Part shown: positions 32,722 to 45,449 of the stretch, piece after piece | How the letters are laid out: every line of letters begins with the position of its first letter | How positions within the stretch are numbered: the stretch's first letter is position 1 | Source of the DNA: Voacanga thouarsii | Taxonomy: Eukaryota; Streptophyta; Magnoliopsida; Gentianales; Apocynaceae | DNA length: 64,000 bases | Reading direction: 5' to 3' | Assembly (NCBI GenBank): GCA_026120185.1 | Contig: JANUWF010003367.1 | Location: 682,001-746,000, forward strand | The notes under the pieces: model-generated | The model's database searches: none | Seen by the model: only the letters and a program-made list of their open reading frames with translations | What the model was told of the DNA's origin: nothing | Program-made: the position numbers and the translations under genes

Positions 32722-34736
32722 TGTTGGATTGTATGCCCTCTTAGACTAGGTTTCTGATGTAAAATCGAATTATTTAATAAAAGAATTTATTTTCAGAAAT
32801 TGTTTGTGAATTTACTTTTTGTTTGTGTACGATTTTCGTTTAGAACAGACCCATTGTGTTTAATAAGTGATCCATGCGAATGGTGGTCTTTCACAGTAAG
32901 GTATGAATCACGGATTATTTAACACATAAACATTTGTCCTTAACCTATTAATGAGACTGGGAACCTCATCATGTTTAGGTTATTATGTTATGAATTCCAA
33001 ATGGGGAATGGCTTACCTTTAGCCAGTGGGTAGTCCACTCACTTCATGACATAAGCGTATTTCGAATACGTAGAACAGGACCTGTAGTAGTGGTTTCTCA
33101 AAGTACTATATGGTAGAAACCTAGACTACTACTGCTACAGTGTGGACTAGTACTCTACGATTTGAGTATGAGTTGATAGTCTAGCGAAGCTGTAAGCATA
33201 TACTTTGATTTGCTGTAGTTGAGGTTCTATCATAGGGCCAATATACTTGCATGTTGGGTATGCGTGACTAGTTAGTTAAGACAGACTTATACAAGATAGT
33301 TTATGCACTATATCGCCCCTTGTGGTTGTCTGAATGGTCTAAATTATCCAGGGCCCTGGGAAACATGACTTGGATGTTTGCTTTAGGGTAGCTCCATTGG
33401 AAAGCGGAAACACTCCAGGAAGTCGTGGATCATTGGACTAGAAGCCTAAGAATGGTAGATGTCATTTAGGGGGGTGTTAGTACACTTATTCCTCTCTAAA
33501 TGTACGGCGATGTGTAGAGGGGTATTTTAGTCATTTCACCTGTAGGTCAGAGACTTTGCGAATGCAGCATTGTCCTTGGGGTCAATATTTCCTTATGGTG
33601 ATATTAGGAAATATTTAAAATGCAAAATACAGCTATTTATATAGCAGGGGTATTTTGGTCATTTTAGCAGCCAAGGCGATGTGTCTTTTTGGTCCTCGGG
33701 ATAGCCCGTAAGTCCTAACTATTTTTGGGTTGAGGAATTGGCCTCAGTTGAAGAGGATTTTATTTTATTTTGTTTTATTTTATTTTATTCAGGAAGTCTA
33801 ATTTATTATTGGACTGGAATAAAATAAATAAAATAGGAGTTGAGAGAAATTAATTATCTAGTTTATTTGGTTAATTAATTATTCAGGGCCTAGGTCCAGT
33901 ATGAATAATTAAGAAATTAACCTGGGCTTAAACTAGGGGAAATAATTAATGTTTAATTATTTATTGGGTTATTTATATAGGCCCAAGAAATAAATAATTA
34001 AAGATTAATTATTATGGTTCATTTGGGCTCATTAATTATTTATTGGGTTACTTATGTAAGCCCAGAAAATAAATAATTAATATTTATTATTTTGGGCCTT
34101 TTGGGTCCAAGAAAAATAATAAATATTTATCTGGCCCAATAGCTTGGACCTTAGGGTTTTTTCCAGATACGGTTAAGAGGAGTTTAGGGTTAGGCCAAAC
34201 TGATTCTCAGGATAACATCCGGGTGTTTTGAAATCCCGGGGATATGTTTATCAGAGATTGAGAGACCTAGTTAAGGCTAACTAAAAAAAAACTCTTTGAA
34301 AAAAAAAAAACCTAATTTTTCCCTTGTCTCAAGAGACTCACGTCGTCTCTCTCTCTCTCACGTTTCTTCTTCTTGGTTTCTCCTTGGACTTTGCTAACCA
34401 ATAGCAGGTAAACCAAGGAGAATTGAGACCGTTTCTCTTTCCCATTGTGTTCACCAACTAGAGGTTAGGCTGAGGAATATCCCGAGAGCTGGAGAGCTAA
34501 GCGTTAATGCAAACAAGGCGAAGTCGAAGGCTAGCGGGTGTTCAACCGGAAGCTCCTTCAAGTGTGCAAAGCGAGGCGATTCCAGCCGTTCATCCTGTTC
34601 CTACACAACCTAGGAGGGTTAAGGAACGCAAAGGTATGATCTTCACGCTTCCGCATGGCCTTTATGGCTCGCGTTTTATTTTTTCTCTCTATTTTTTTTC
34701 CCGTCTATGGCTCCCCTGTTTCTGCGTTTTCCATCA
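32722..34736 (+). repeat. 5' LTR of Copia2
   Basis: About 2.0 kb, very similar to 40513-42547. It contains three adjacent stem-loops (33952-34130), a CT-rich run near 34340 and a small open frame starting at 34507 that runs past the LTR end. The LTRs differ mainly by scattered transitions and short-repeat length changes. Confidence 0.92.
33952..34130 (+). repeat. Three consecutive hairpins in the Copia2 5' LTR
   Basis: TTAATTATTTATTGGG pairs with CCCAAGAAATAAATAATTAA in hairpin 1 (33952-34003). The same design recurs at 34031-34081 and, with TTTATTATTTTGGG / CCAAGAAAAATAATAAA, at 34081-34130. The three are imperfect tandem copies of one palindromic unit. The 3' LTR has the same three (about 41752-41940). 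Confidence 0.75.
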
Positions 34737-34788
34737 AAGTGGTATCAGAGCCATTGGTTTTGATCAATATATGGAGCATGGTAGTTAA
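34507..34788 (+). other. Small ORF at the end of the Copia2 LTR
   Basis: A 93-codon frame begins MQTRRSRRLAGVQPEAPSSV, rich in Arg at its N-terminus, and continues across the LTR end. The 3' LTR carries the same start at 42318. The two copies differ at several amino-acid positions with little sign of conservation. It could be the remnant of a leader peptide. I do not recognise a family, and coding status is doubtful. Confidence 0.3.
34740..34751 (+). other. Primer binding site of Copia2
   Basis: TGGTATCAGAGC lies 3 bp after the LTR end and is complementary to the 3' end of plant initiator-Met tRNA, the usual primer for minus-strand synthesis in Copia elements. Confidence 0.92.
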
Positions 34789-36583
34789 TAAAATGGAGAA
34801 GATGATTATACCTGTGATCCTTCGCTGTTTTGGTATGGGATAGGTGGATTTGTAAGCTTCACAGTGGAAGCATAGGATCTCTGTAAGTTTTTTTGGCTTT
34901 GGTGTTTTAATCGTGTAAACCCAATTTTAATGGGTATAGGCAGTTGTGTTTATGTTTTGGATGAGTTTTTATGAGTAAAAATGTACAAAGAAGCTAAAGA
35001 AGACAGAAAAAATCGAAGGAAAAAAATGCTCTGCAAGTCGCACGCGAAACAGAAAAAAAACGAAGAAGATGCACTGTTCATAAGCTGCCGCGTCCAAGCC
35101 GAGCCGCTGCTGTTGGTGAGAGAAGCCGGTCGCTGATGAGCCGCGGAAGCCGAGCCACTTCCTTTGATTTGAGCCGAATTCAATTGCAAATTTTGCAATT
35201 GAATTTCATTTGGCTTTCGGGTTCGTGCGCGGGTCAGAGGAGATCCGACCGGGGCAGCTCGCGGGCTGAATAGCGGGTCGGCAGCAGAGGAGAACCGGGC
35301 GCGGGTCGTGGGCGCGGGCAAAGTCCACGGGTCGTGGCTGGCGTACGATCTGGTGCGGCGCGGTGCATTGCGGCTGCGGTGGACCGCAGGCCATTCTGGC
35401 GCGGATCCTGTGCGGCCGGTGCAGTGGACCGCCAGCCAATTTTGGCAATTTTTTTTATTTTTTTCTTTTTCGTTTTGGGTCCCATACCAGACGAAGTTAA
35501 TATTTTTGTAATATTTATATTCTTGGAATATATTTGCATGAAAAATATTAGTAAGGGATTTTATGATTAAACAAGATAATTAATTAATTAATTAATTAAT
35601 GTGTTTAATTCTATTATTTGGGCACTTAGGTTTAAAAAATAGAAAATCATGAAAACGTTTATTGTTTTCTAGCATGCTATTTTTTTTTTATGTACCTATG
35701 TGTGCTTTTTCTCAAAGACCAAAGTATTTGGGAATCTTTTGTTTTGGCAAGAAAAAAATATTTTTCTTTAAAAACTAAATGGTTATTTTAATTGGTATAA
35801 AAATTAATCCTTAAATATTTTCTCAAAGGATTTAATCCTTGACATAGAAAATATATTGGATTTAGATATTTTTGTAAATTAAAATGGAGAGCCATTTTGT
35901 TTTGTTTTGGACTAGAAAAATGATTTTGCCAAATAAACTTGAGACCAAAGTCTCTAGAAAGTTTTAATTGGAAAATTTTTGAAATAATTAAGTTTTAACT
36001 TATATAAAATTAGTCCATGGAGGAAATCTCTCAAAGGATATAAGCCTTGATATAGAGATTTTATTGGACTTAGATATTTTATTTTTGAGTTAAGGAAAAA
36101 CTTAATGGAAATTTCAAAAGGATATTTTCCAGAAAACCTTTATTTTAAAAGACTAAGTGGGAGAGGGGTTCCAATGGCCCCATGGCTTCCATCACGGTCC
36201 TCATTAGAGATCGTGGATCCCCTCGCGTCACCCTGGGAGTGAACCCGTATAGGATGGGGATACCACAAGGATCTAGATCTAATGGAAGGATGTAATAAAT
36301 ACCCCGGGGCACATACTATGATCGGCCAGCCCACGTTGGAGGTTATAGTGCGAGGTATGTCCATAGGAAATGAGAGGAAACGACCATCCCACGATGGAGT
36401 TATTCTCTAGACCATTACCTAGAAGGGAAATTAATTTGTGGTGGTTAATACACTTAGCTTAGGAAACTGTTAATCTTCCCAAGAAGCTATGTCAGTTTTC
36501 CTAAGAGCCAAATTATTTTCAGTGCACAAATTTCATTTTGTTTTCACAAATTAATTTCTTTCTTTTATTTTCGATTTTTAGAA
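34752..36583 (+). other. Long untranslated leader of Copia2
   Basis: About 1.8 kb between primer site and gag start. A GC-rich block (35040-35450) is followed by AT-rich sequence with (TAAT)n at 35579-35600. Open frames here are on both strands, short and without recognisable domains, so I treat the region as leader. Confidence 0.6.
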
Positions 36584-39500
36584 ATGGTGGGAGGTTCTTT
36601 TAGTCCATTGGCCGTTAGTCTCAGGGAGAATAAGTTAACGGGTCCAAACTATGTGGACTGGAAAAGGAACCTGGACATAATACTCACAGCCGAGGAGTAT
36701 AAGTATGTCCTTTACGAAACCTACCCTGTTATCGGGGAAGGTTCCACCGCTGAAGAGCAAGAGGCTGAAAAGGCATGGAAGAAAGCTGACGAAATGGCAC
36801 ATTGCTATATGTTAGCTTCCATGTCTAATGTGCTCCAGTCAAAACACGAGCACATGGCTTCTGCATATGACATAAGTCAATCGTTGGCAACTATGTTCGC
36901 GGACAAGAGCCGGCCCGCAAGGCAGGAGGCTCTTCGAACAATTGTAAACACTAAGATGGGCGAGGGAGCATCGGTCCGAGAGCATATGCTCAAGATGATT
37001 GCTTGCTTTCGAGGAGGCAGAAATCTTAGGGGCTGTTATTGACCCCGAGAGCCAAGTGGACATGGTTCTCGAATCTCTACCGGGCTCTTTCACTCATTTC
37101 AAGTTAAACTATAACGTGAACAAATTGAACTTGAGTTTGACTGAACTGATGAAGGAGCTCCAGATGGCGGAGAAGGTCATGAAGCCGCAGTCTAAGGCCA
37201 TGATTGCTAAGGCCTCTTCTTCAAGAATTGGGCCTAAGCCCAGAAAGTTCAAGAGGAAGAAGGGGGATGCAGTAGCCCAGCCCAAAAACCAGCCCAAGGA
37301 CAAACCAAAGGGCAAGTGCTTCAAGTGTGGAAAGAAGGGACACTTGGAAAAAGAGTGTCCGGATCTTCGAGGCCAAGAAAAACCCCACGAGGTAATGTTT
37401 ACTATCTAGAGTCCATATCAATGGTAGGATCAACTTCCACTTGGATTGTTGATTCGGGAGCCACCGATCATATCCGTAACTCCTTGCAGGGGTTTAGGAA
37501 GATAAGAAGACTCAAGAAGGGCGAACATGGGCTTTGAGTGGGTAATGGAGCACAAGTCTGGGCCTTTGCAGTGGGAGAGCTGGATCTTATTTTTGATTGT
37601 AATAAGATAGTGGTTTTAAAAGACATTTTATATGTACCTGGTTTTTGTCAGAATTTGATTTCAGTTGCAAAACTTATTAATCAAGGATTTTCTGTATCTT
37701 TCCATTACGGTATTTCTATCGGTAGAGATGGAGAAATTTTATGTCTTGGGCACATGTATGGAAATTTGTTCTTTTTAAACCCTATTAACAACCAATCAAA
37801 TAACGCTCTGTCTGAACCTTTAACTAAGAAGAGAAAGACCAATATCAATGATTCATACCTTTGGCATCTCAGGTTGGGTCATATTAACTCAATCAGGATT
37901 CAGAGGCTAATCCATGATGGGCCTTTGGGCTCATTGAGATTGGAAAGTTGGCCTCAGTGTGAATCCTGCCTGATGGGAAAAATGACCAAAAGGTCTTTTA
38001 CACCAAAGGCGGATAGAGCCAAGGAGGTGTTGAGTCGTGTTCACACTGATGTGTTCGGTCCATTGTCTACACCAGTTAGGGGAGGTTTTGAGTACTTCAT
38101 CACGTTCACGGATGATTGTACGAGGTATGGTTACATTTACTTGATGAGACGCAAGTCTGACTCTTTTGACAAGTTCAAAGAGTTTAAGGCTGAAGTGGAG
38201 CGTCGGACAGGTAAATTAATCAAATCCTTATGATCGGATCGTGGTGGAGAGTACCTCCTAGGTGAATTCAAAGACTACATGGTACATCATGGGATAGTAT
38301 CCCAGCTCTCTGCGCCGGGAACCCCCTAGCAGAACGGAGCAGCTGAGAGAAGGAACAGGACGTTGATGGAAATGGTCCGAAGCATGATGTCTCATGCTAC
38401 TCTTCCGATATCCTTACGGGGATATGCCCTGGAAACAGCGGCATATATTCTAAACTTGGTGCCTTCCAAGTCGGTACCTAGGACTCCCTATGAGATGTGG
38501 GTGGGTATAAGCCAAGTCTGAATCATCTCGGGATTTGGGGGTGTCCGACTTATGTCTTGATCAAGGGAGACAAGTTGGAACCAAGATCAGAATGATGCTA
38601 TTTTGTTGGGTATCCAAAAGGGACAAAATGAGGCTACTTTTATCATCCTAAGGAGCAGAAGGTACTAGTCAGTACCAATGCTAGATACTTGGAAGATGAT
38701 CAAAGTACTTCCACTAAAGGTTCAACGAGGTTGGAACTGCAGGAAAAGTTATCTATGGAATCAATTTCTACTGACCCAATTTTGGAACAAGAAGAGGCAC
38801 AACCTTAAGAGCCTGTACAAATGGAGCCTCGTCGTAGTGGGAGAGTGTCTAGGGTTCCGGATAGATAGACTGGAGAAGCCTTTGAGCTGGTTTCCGACCA
38901 TCAGTAACAAGACCCCGCTAGATACGAGGAGGCTATTGCTGATGTCGATGCAAATCTATGGCATGAAGCAATGAAAGCCGAGATTGAGTCTATGTACCTC
39001 AATCAGGTTTGGGATCTTGTAGCTTCACCTGAAGGGATAAAACCCATTGGGTGCAAGTGGGTATACAAGAGGAAGAGAGGAGCGGATGGGAAGGTGGAAA
39101 CCTTCAAAGCTAGGCTTGTGGCGAAAGGGTATACTCAGAAATAGGGTATCGACTATGAGGAAACCTTTTCCCCGGTAGCCATGCTTAAATCCATTCGCAT
39201 CCTCCTTGCCATCGCCTGTCACTATGACTACGAGATATGGCAAATGGATGTCAAGACGACATTCTTGAATGGCCATCTTAGCGAAGACATCTATATGTCC
39301 CAACAGGAAGGCTTCATTCTTTGAAGGCCGGGAACACATGGTTTGCAAGCTTAAGAAGTCCATTTATGGACTTAAGCGAGGCATCAAGAGCATGGAACAT
39401 TCGTTTTGATGAGGCTGTAAAGTCTTATGGTTTTATTCAAAACGAAGATGAACCATGCGTGTACGGAAACTTGAAGGCATCAATGTGGTTTTTCTTGTCC

Positions 39501-40490
39501 TGTATGTGGATGACATTCTACTCATTGGAAATGATGTAGGGACATTGTCATCTACAAAGGTTTGGCTGTCTAGTCAATTCGATATGAAGGACTTGGGAGA
39601 AGCCGACTACATTCTCGGGATTAGGCTTCTTAGAAATAGGAAGCGAGAGAATGTTAGGATTATCCCAAGCGACATACATTGACAAGATGCTGGCCAAATA
39701 CGGCATGGACTCATGCAAGGGAGCTCTAATCCCTTGCGGACATGGGTTGTCATTTTCTTCGAAGAATTTGTCCTAAGTTTCAAGAAGAAAAAGACAGAAT
39801 GAGTAGGATTCCTACGCTTCGAGCTGTGGGAAGTCTCATGTACGCTATCTTGTGTACTAGGCCGGATATACGCTTTGCCGTGGGCTTAGTTAGCGGATAT
39901 CGAGTCAAACCCAGGGGAGGTTCATTGGCAAGTCTGTAAAGCATATTCTCAAGTACCTCAAGGGAACGAGAGATTATATCTTTGGTTTACTGAGTGATGA
40001 TTTGGTTCTGCGGGATACACGGACTCGGACTTCCGGGCGGATAAGGATGAGAGAAAATCCACTAGTGGATATGTCTTCACCTTGTGCGGAGGAGCAATTT
40101 CATGGAGGAGTATCAAGTAATCTTGTATTGCTGACTCAACCATGGAAGGCGAGTATGTGGTAGCTTCGGAAGCGTCCAAGGAAGCGATCGGCTCCGGAAG
40201 TTTCTTTCGGAACTTGGAGTCGTACCACGTATGGACAGGCCGGTTGTGATGTATTGCGACAACAACTGGAGCGGTGTCGCAATCTAAGGAGCCTCGGAAC
40301 CACAAGAAGGGAAACACATCGAGAGGAAGTACCACCGATCCGGGATTTCATCCGAGAGACGGGAAGTCGTGGTGGAACATATTACCTCGAGAAAACAATC
40401 TAGCGAGACCCATTCACCAAGCATTTGGGTGAGAGAGTCTTCAAGAGACACTTAGACGCCATAGGGGTGGGCACCTATGGACTTACCTAG
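36584..40490 (+). pseudogene. Copia2 gag-pol, heavily frameshifted
   Basis: gag starts at ATG 36584 (MVGGSFSPLAV, then GPNYVDWKRNLDIILTAEEY). It changes frame near 37010 and continues to an intact zinc knuckle CFKCGKKGHLEKEC (37318-37360). Protease follows with WIVDSGATDHI (about 37440-37470). Integrase (37538-38233) has LWHLRLGHIN, CESCLMGKM and RVHTDVFGP, then a TGA before SDRGGEY. RT (about 39000-39680) has GCKWVYKRK, KARLVAKGY, MDVKTTFLNG and LYVDDILLIGND. RNase H pieces lie at 39780-40490. Many stops and indels make it non-functional. The decay of coding sequence seems heavier than that of the LTRs. Confidence 0.88.
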
Positions 40491-40512
40491 TCTTAGAGTG
40501 CAAGTGGGAGAT

Positions 40513-42547
40513 TGTTGGATTGTATGCCCTCTTAGACTAGGTTTCGATGTAAAATCGAATTATTTAATAAAAGAATTTATTTTGAAATTGTTTGTGAATT
40601 TACTTTTTGTTTGTGCACGATTTTCGTTTGGAACAGGACCCATTGTGTTTAAATAAGTGATCCATGTGAATGGTGGTCTTTCACGATAAGGTATGGATCA
40701 CGGGTTATTTAACACATAAACATTTGTTCTTAACCTATTGATGAGGCTGGGAACCTCATCATATTTAGGTTATTATGTTATGAATTCCAAATGGGGAATG
40801 GCTTACCTTTAGCCGATGGGTAGTCCACTCACTTCATGACATAAGCGTATTTCGAATACGTAGAACAAGACCTGTAGTAGTGGTTTCTCAAAGAACTATA
40901 TGGTAGAAACCTAGACTACTACCGCTACAGCGTGGACTAGTACTCTACGACTTGAGTATGAGTTGGTGGTCTAGCGAAGCTGGAAGCATATACTTTGATT
41001 TGCTGTAGTTGAGGTTCTATCATAGGGCTAATATACTTGCATGTTGGGTATGTGTGACTAGTTAGTTAAGATAGACTTATACAAGATAGTTTATGCACTA
41101 TATCGCCCCTTGTGGTTGTCCGAATGGTCTAAATTATCCAGGGCCCTAGGAAACATGACTTGGATGTTTGCTTTAGGGTAGCTCCCTTGGAAAGCGAAAA
41201 CACTCCAGGAAGTCGTGGATCATTGGACTAGAAGCCTAAGGATGGTAGATGTCATTTAGGGGGGTGTTAGTACACTTCTTCCTCTCTAAATGTACGGCGA
41301 TGTGTAGAGGGGTATTTTAGTCATTTCACCTGTAGGTCGGAGACTTTGCGAATGCAGCATTGTCCTTGGGGTCAATATTTCCTTATGGTGATATTAGGAA
41401 ATATTTAAATGCAAAATACAGCTATTTATATAGCAGGGGTATTTTGGTCATTTTAGCAGCCAATGCGATGTGTCTTTTTGGTCCTCGAGATAGCCCGTAA
41501 ATCCTAACTATTTTTGGATTGAGGAATTGGTCTTAGTTGAAGAGGATTTTATTTTATTTTGTTTTATTTTATTTTATTCAAGAAGTCTAATTTATTATTG
41601 GACTGGAATAAAATAAATAAATAAATAAATAAAATAGGAGTTGAGAGAAATTAATTATCTAGTTTATTTGGTTAATTAATTATTCAGGGCCTAGGTCCAG
41701 TATGAATAATTAAGAAATTAACCTGGACTTAAACTAGGGGAAATAATTAATATTTAATTATATATTGGGTTATTTATATAGGCCCAAGAAATAAATAATT
41801 AAAGATTAATTATTATGGTTTATTTAGGCTCATTAATTATTTATTGGGTTACTTATGTAAGCTCAGAAAATAAATAATTAATATTTATTATTTTGGGCCT
41901 TTTGGGTCCAAGAAAAATAATAAATATTTATCTGGCCCAATAGCTTGGACCTTAAGGTTTTTTCCAGATACGGTTAAGAGGAGTTTAGGGTTAGGCCAAA
42001 CTGATTCTCAGGATAACATCCGAGTGTTTTGAAATCCTGGGGATATGTTTATCAGAGATTGAGAGACCTAGTTAAGGCTAACTCAAAAACAACTCTTTGA
42101 AAAAAAAAAAAACCTAATTTTTCCCTTATCTCAAGAGACTCACGTTGTCTCTCTCTCTCTGCTCTCTCTCACGTTTCTTCTTCTTGGTTTCTCCTTGGAC
42201 TTTACTAACCAATAGCAGGTAAACCAAGGAGAATTGAGACCGTTTCTCTTTCCCATTGTGTTCACCAACTAGAGGTTAGGCTGAGGAATATCCCGAGAGC
42301 TGGAGAGCTAAGCGTTAATGCAAACAAGGCGAAGTCGAAGGCTAGCGGGTGTTCAATCGGAAGCTCCTTCAAGTGTGCAAAGCGAGGCGATTCAAGCCAT
42401 TCATTCTATTCCTACGCAACCTAGGAGGGTTAAGGAACGCAAATGTATGATCTTCATGCTTCCGCATGGCCTTTATGGCTCGCGTTTTATTTTTTCTCTC
42501 TGTTTTTTTTCCCGTCCATGGCTCCCCTGTTTATGCGTTTTCCATCA
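40513..42547 (+). repeat. 3' LTR of Copia2
   Basis: Direct repeat of 32722-34736, preceded by the polypurine tract CAAGTGGGAGAT. It is about 20 bp longer, owing to an extra (AAAT)n stretch near 41615 and a CTCTCTG insertion near 42155. Confidence 0.92.
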
Positions 42548-45015
42548 CAAAGACCCTGTTCATCAACTCTATGAACGCTGCTGGGGCGTTAGTCAAACCA
42601 AAAGGCATGACCAAGAACTCATAATGCCCATATCGTGTCCTAAAGGCACTATTCGGGATGTCCTCGGGTTTGATGCGCAACTGATGATACCCCGATCGCA
42701 AGTCTATTTTTGAAAATACCTTAGCCCCCTTCAACTGATCAAATAAATCATCAATTCGTGGTAGAGGGTACTTGTTCTTCACAGTGATCTTGTTCAGCTC
42801 CCGGTAGTCGATACACATCCTCATGCTACCATCCTTCTTCTTAACGAACAAGATTGGTGCTCCCCAAGGAGAGACGCTAGGGCGAATAAACTTTTTGTCC
42901 AAAACTCCTGTAATTGAGTCTTCAACTCTCTCAACTCCGCTGGTGCCATTCGGTATAGAGCCTTAGAGATAGGCTCAGCTCCTGGAACAAGGTTGATCTC
43001 AAAGTTTACCTTCCTGGCTGGTGGTACGCTTGGTAAATCCTCCAGGAAGACATCCTTGAACTCTTTTACCACTTCTATATCCTTAATGCATGGTTCCTCT
43101 TTCTTGGTATCCACCACATAAGCCAAATAAGCTTTACATCCTTTCTAAAGACTCTTGCGAGCTCTAATAGCTGAAATTACAGGCATTGATTTTCTACTGG
43201 ACTCTCTTCCTCTGCTCTGGAAGTGAAACACTGCTTTACCCGGCAAAGCAAACTGGACCCTTTTCTCCTGACAATCCACTAAGGCATGATTCCTAGCTAA
43301 CCAATCCATGCCTAGAATGACATCAAAGTCCACCATATTCAACTGAATTAAATTAGCACCCAACTCCTCCTCCTCAATTTCTACCTTACAATCCCCATGC
43401 AACAGATTAGAAACCAACACCTTCCCACTGGGCACAGCCACCCCATAAGTATTGTCTAACAAGGTTGGGGAGATTTTAAGTACTCTAGCAAATCTACGGG
43501 ATACAAACGAGTGTGAAGCACCACAGTCAAACAACACATAAGCTGGCACAGAGTTAACCAGAATCGTACCTATGACCACATCATCTGCTGTCTCGGCCTC
43601 ATCATGAGTCAGGGCGAAAACCCGAGCATTGGGTTTCTGTTTCTGCTTTCCCGCCTAAGGCTTTTGTGACTCAACTTTGCTTGAGCTGACCCCGGCACTG
43701 GCTCTGGGCACTGATATACCTTATGTCCTTACTTTCCACACCGGAAGCAACTGCCTGATGCCCACCTACACTCTCCTGGGTGCCTCCTGCCACAGTTGGT
43801 GCAAGCATTCCACAGCGTGTTGAACTGAGGCGCTGTGGAACCTGAGGCACTCATGGTGCGACCTCCCGATACTGTTGGTGCTGATGACCCTGCCATAGCT
43901 CTCATCTTGGAATCTAGCTGTCTCGTAGGTGCTGATCTAGGCCCTTGCCCCTGACTGGAACCCGATCTGAAACTTTACCCCTGCCTAAATCCGATCCCAA
44001 TACTCTGCCCTCGGCTAAATCCGGATCCAACACTCTGCCCCTGACTGACTACGGACCTTGGCCTCTTCCAGTCCCTCTCAGCATCGGTCCTCTGAAACTC
44101 CGCCTCAATATCTAGACTTCGCTGATAGGCATCCTGAGAGTCGGTAGGCCTATTACCAGATAACCTTCCTCGAATCCTGGCCTAATGTCCCCGGACGAAC
44201 CTGTTAGTCCGTGAAGCTGCATTTTTGGTGACTGCCGGTACGTACTTCCCCAAAGTATTAAACCTGAGTGCGTAGTCAGTGACACTCATCTACTTCGTCT
44301 GGACAAGCTCGTAAAACTGATTCTCTTTCTCCATCCGGAATGTATTTGGAAAATACTGATTCGGAAAATTTTCTTGAACTTTCCCCACGTGAAGGGCTCC
44401 TCTTTTTGGTAGTAAATTGGCTTGACTCATTTCCACCAATTTAGTGCTTCTCCCACTAAGAAGGGAACAGCCACCTTAAGCTTGATTTCCTCTGGCACAT
44501 CCAAAGTCTCAAAATAATGCTCTAGCTCCTCTAACTATGCCTCAGCTCTATCTAGCCCGCCCATGCCATCAAATGTCGAAAGCCCCATTCTCTTCATCCG
44601 TTCGAACAAGGATCGAGCCCCCGAGTCATACCTCTGTTGTCTGCTTTACTGCTCTGCCTGTAATCGTAACTGCTCTTGCTGGAGAGACTGTTGGCTCTGA
44701 ATTAGCTGAGCCATCATAGCCCATGTTGCAGACATATCTATTGATGCGCTAGGTCCCGGCATAGATGAAGGAACAAAAAAAGGCACTCCTGTCGGCATCG
44801 AAACTGGTGGTGGTATTGAGGCAGGCGGTGGTGGTATATTCGGTGGCAGTGCTGGCAAACGGACTCCCCCAAGTGGTACCTTATCAGCCTGTCGCGGTGC
44901 AGATACCGTAGCTGACGAACCCGAGCCCTGTGCTGCTCTACTGGACTGGCCTCGTGCCCTGGTGGCAACCTTGTCTCGGTCACACTCTCCTGCACCCTCT
45001 TGTGTTGCCCTCCTA
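42548..45015 (-). pseudogene. Gypsy gag, protease and N-terminal RT
   Basis: Read leftwards from 45015. Gag has a Pro-rich stretch and a Gln-rich segment (44858-44646), then Retrotrans_gag-like sequence with LEELEHYFETLDVPEEIK. The zinc knuckle region (about 43810-43690) has CTNCGRRHPGEC and CFRCGK-stop-GHK. Protease (43579-43145) contains VLFDCGASHSFVS and FDVILGMDWL, with Cys where Ser or Thr is usual after Asp. RT starts at 43126 and continues at 42902 with [36 protein letters not shown] and [10 protein letters not shown] before Copia2 interrupts it. There are several in-frame stops and a frameshift near 42870. Confidence 0.88.
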
Positions 45016-45235
45016 CATAATAGGAAAAATCGCGATTTGCGACGGCCAAAAACCGTCGCAAAACCGTCGCTGACTGTTTTTGCGACAGTTTTGCGAGGGG
45101 AGAATTAACCCCCAAGTCATGACCCTCGCAAAACCCTCGCAAATTGCGACGGTTTTGCGAGGGCCACGGCTTAAGCCCTCGCAAAACCCTCGCAAATTGC
45201 GACGGTTTTGCGAGAATTTTGCAATAATTTTTTAT
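45016..45235 (-). repeat. Left (3') subterminal array of CACTA2
   Basis: Dense GCGACGGTTTTGCGAGGG-type motifs and complements over about 220 bp, directly inside the left terminus. It is much shorter than the right array (about 1 kb). Confidence 0.85.
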
Positions 45236-45449
45236 TTTTTTATTATTATATTTATTTTAAATTATTAATTCCCTGTAAATCAACCCTGAAACACTATACA
45301 AATAAATGCCAAAACTATGTTCATAATCCAAAAAAATACTATAAAAAATTAAAAATAAGCCCAAATAAATATAATTAAAATACTAAAATATAATATAATA
45401 TAAAATACATAATAAGTATCTAAAAAAGTAAAATAATTCACAAAAATAA

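Larger units (their letters stand above)
32722..42547 (+). mobile_element. Copia LTR retrotransposon nested in the Gypsy RT gene (Copia2)
   Basis: LTRs 32722-34736 and 40513-42547 begin TGTTGGATTGTATGCCC and end TTTTCCATCA. Immediately after the 5' LTR is AAG then TGGTATCAGAGC (34740-34751), a full 12-nt match to initiator-Met tRNA. The 3' LTR is preceded by CAAGTGGGAGAT. Flanking 5 bp are TAAAG (32717-32721) and CAAAG (42548-42552), a target duplication with one mismatch. Gypsy RT coding sequence continues on both sides, so Copia2 is the younger of the two. Confidence 0.93.

Noticed and set aside
34950..35570. Several overlapping frames in the Copia2 leader, including an Arg/Pro-rich one
   Set aside because: They are on both strands of one GC-rich block, with no domains and inside a retrotransposon leader.
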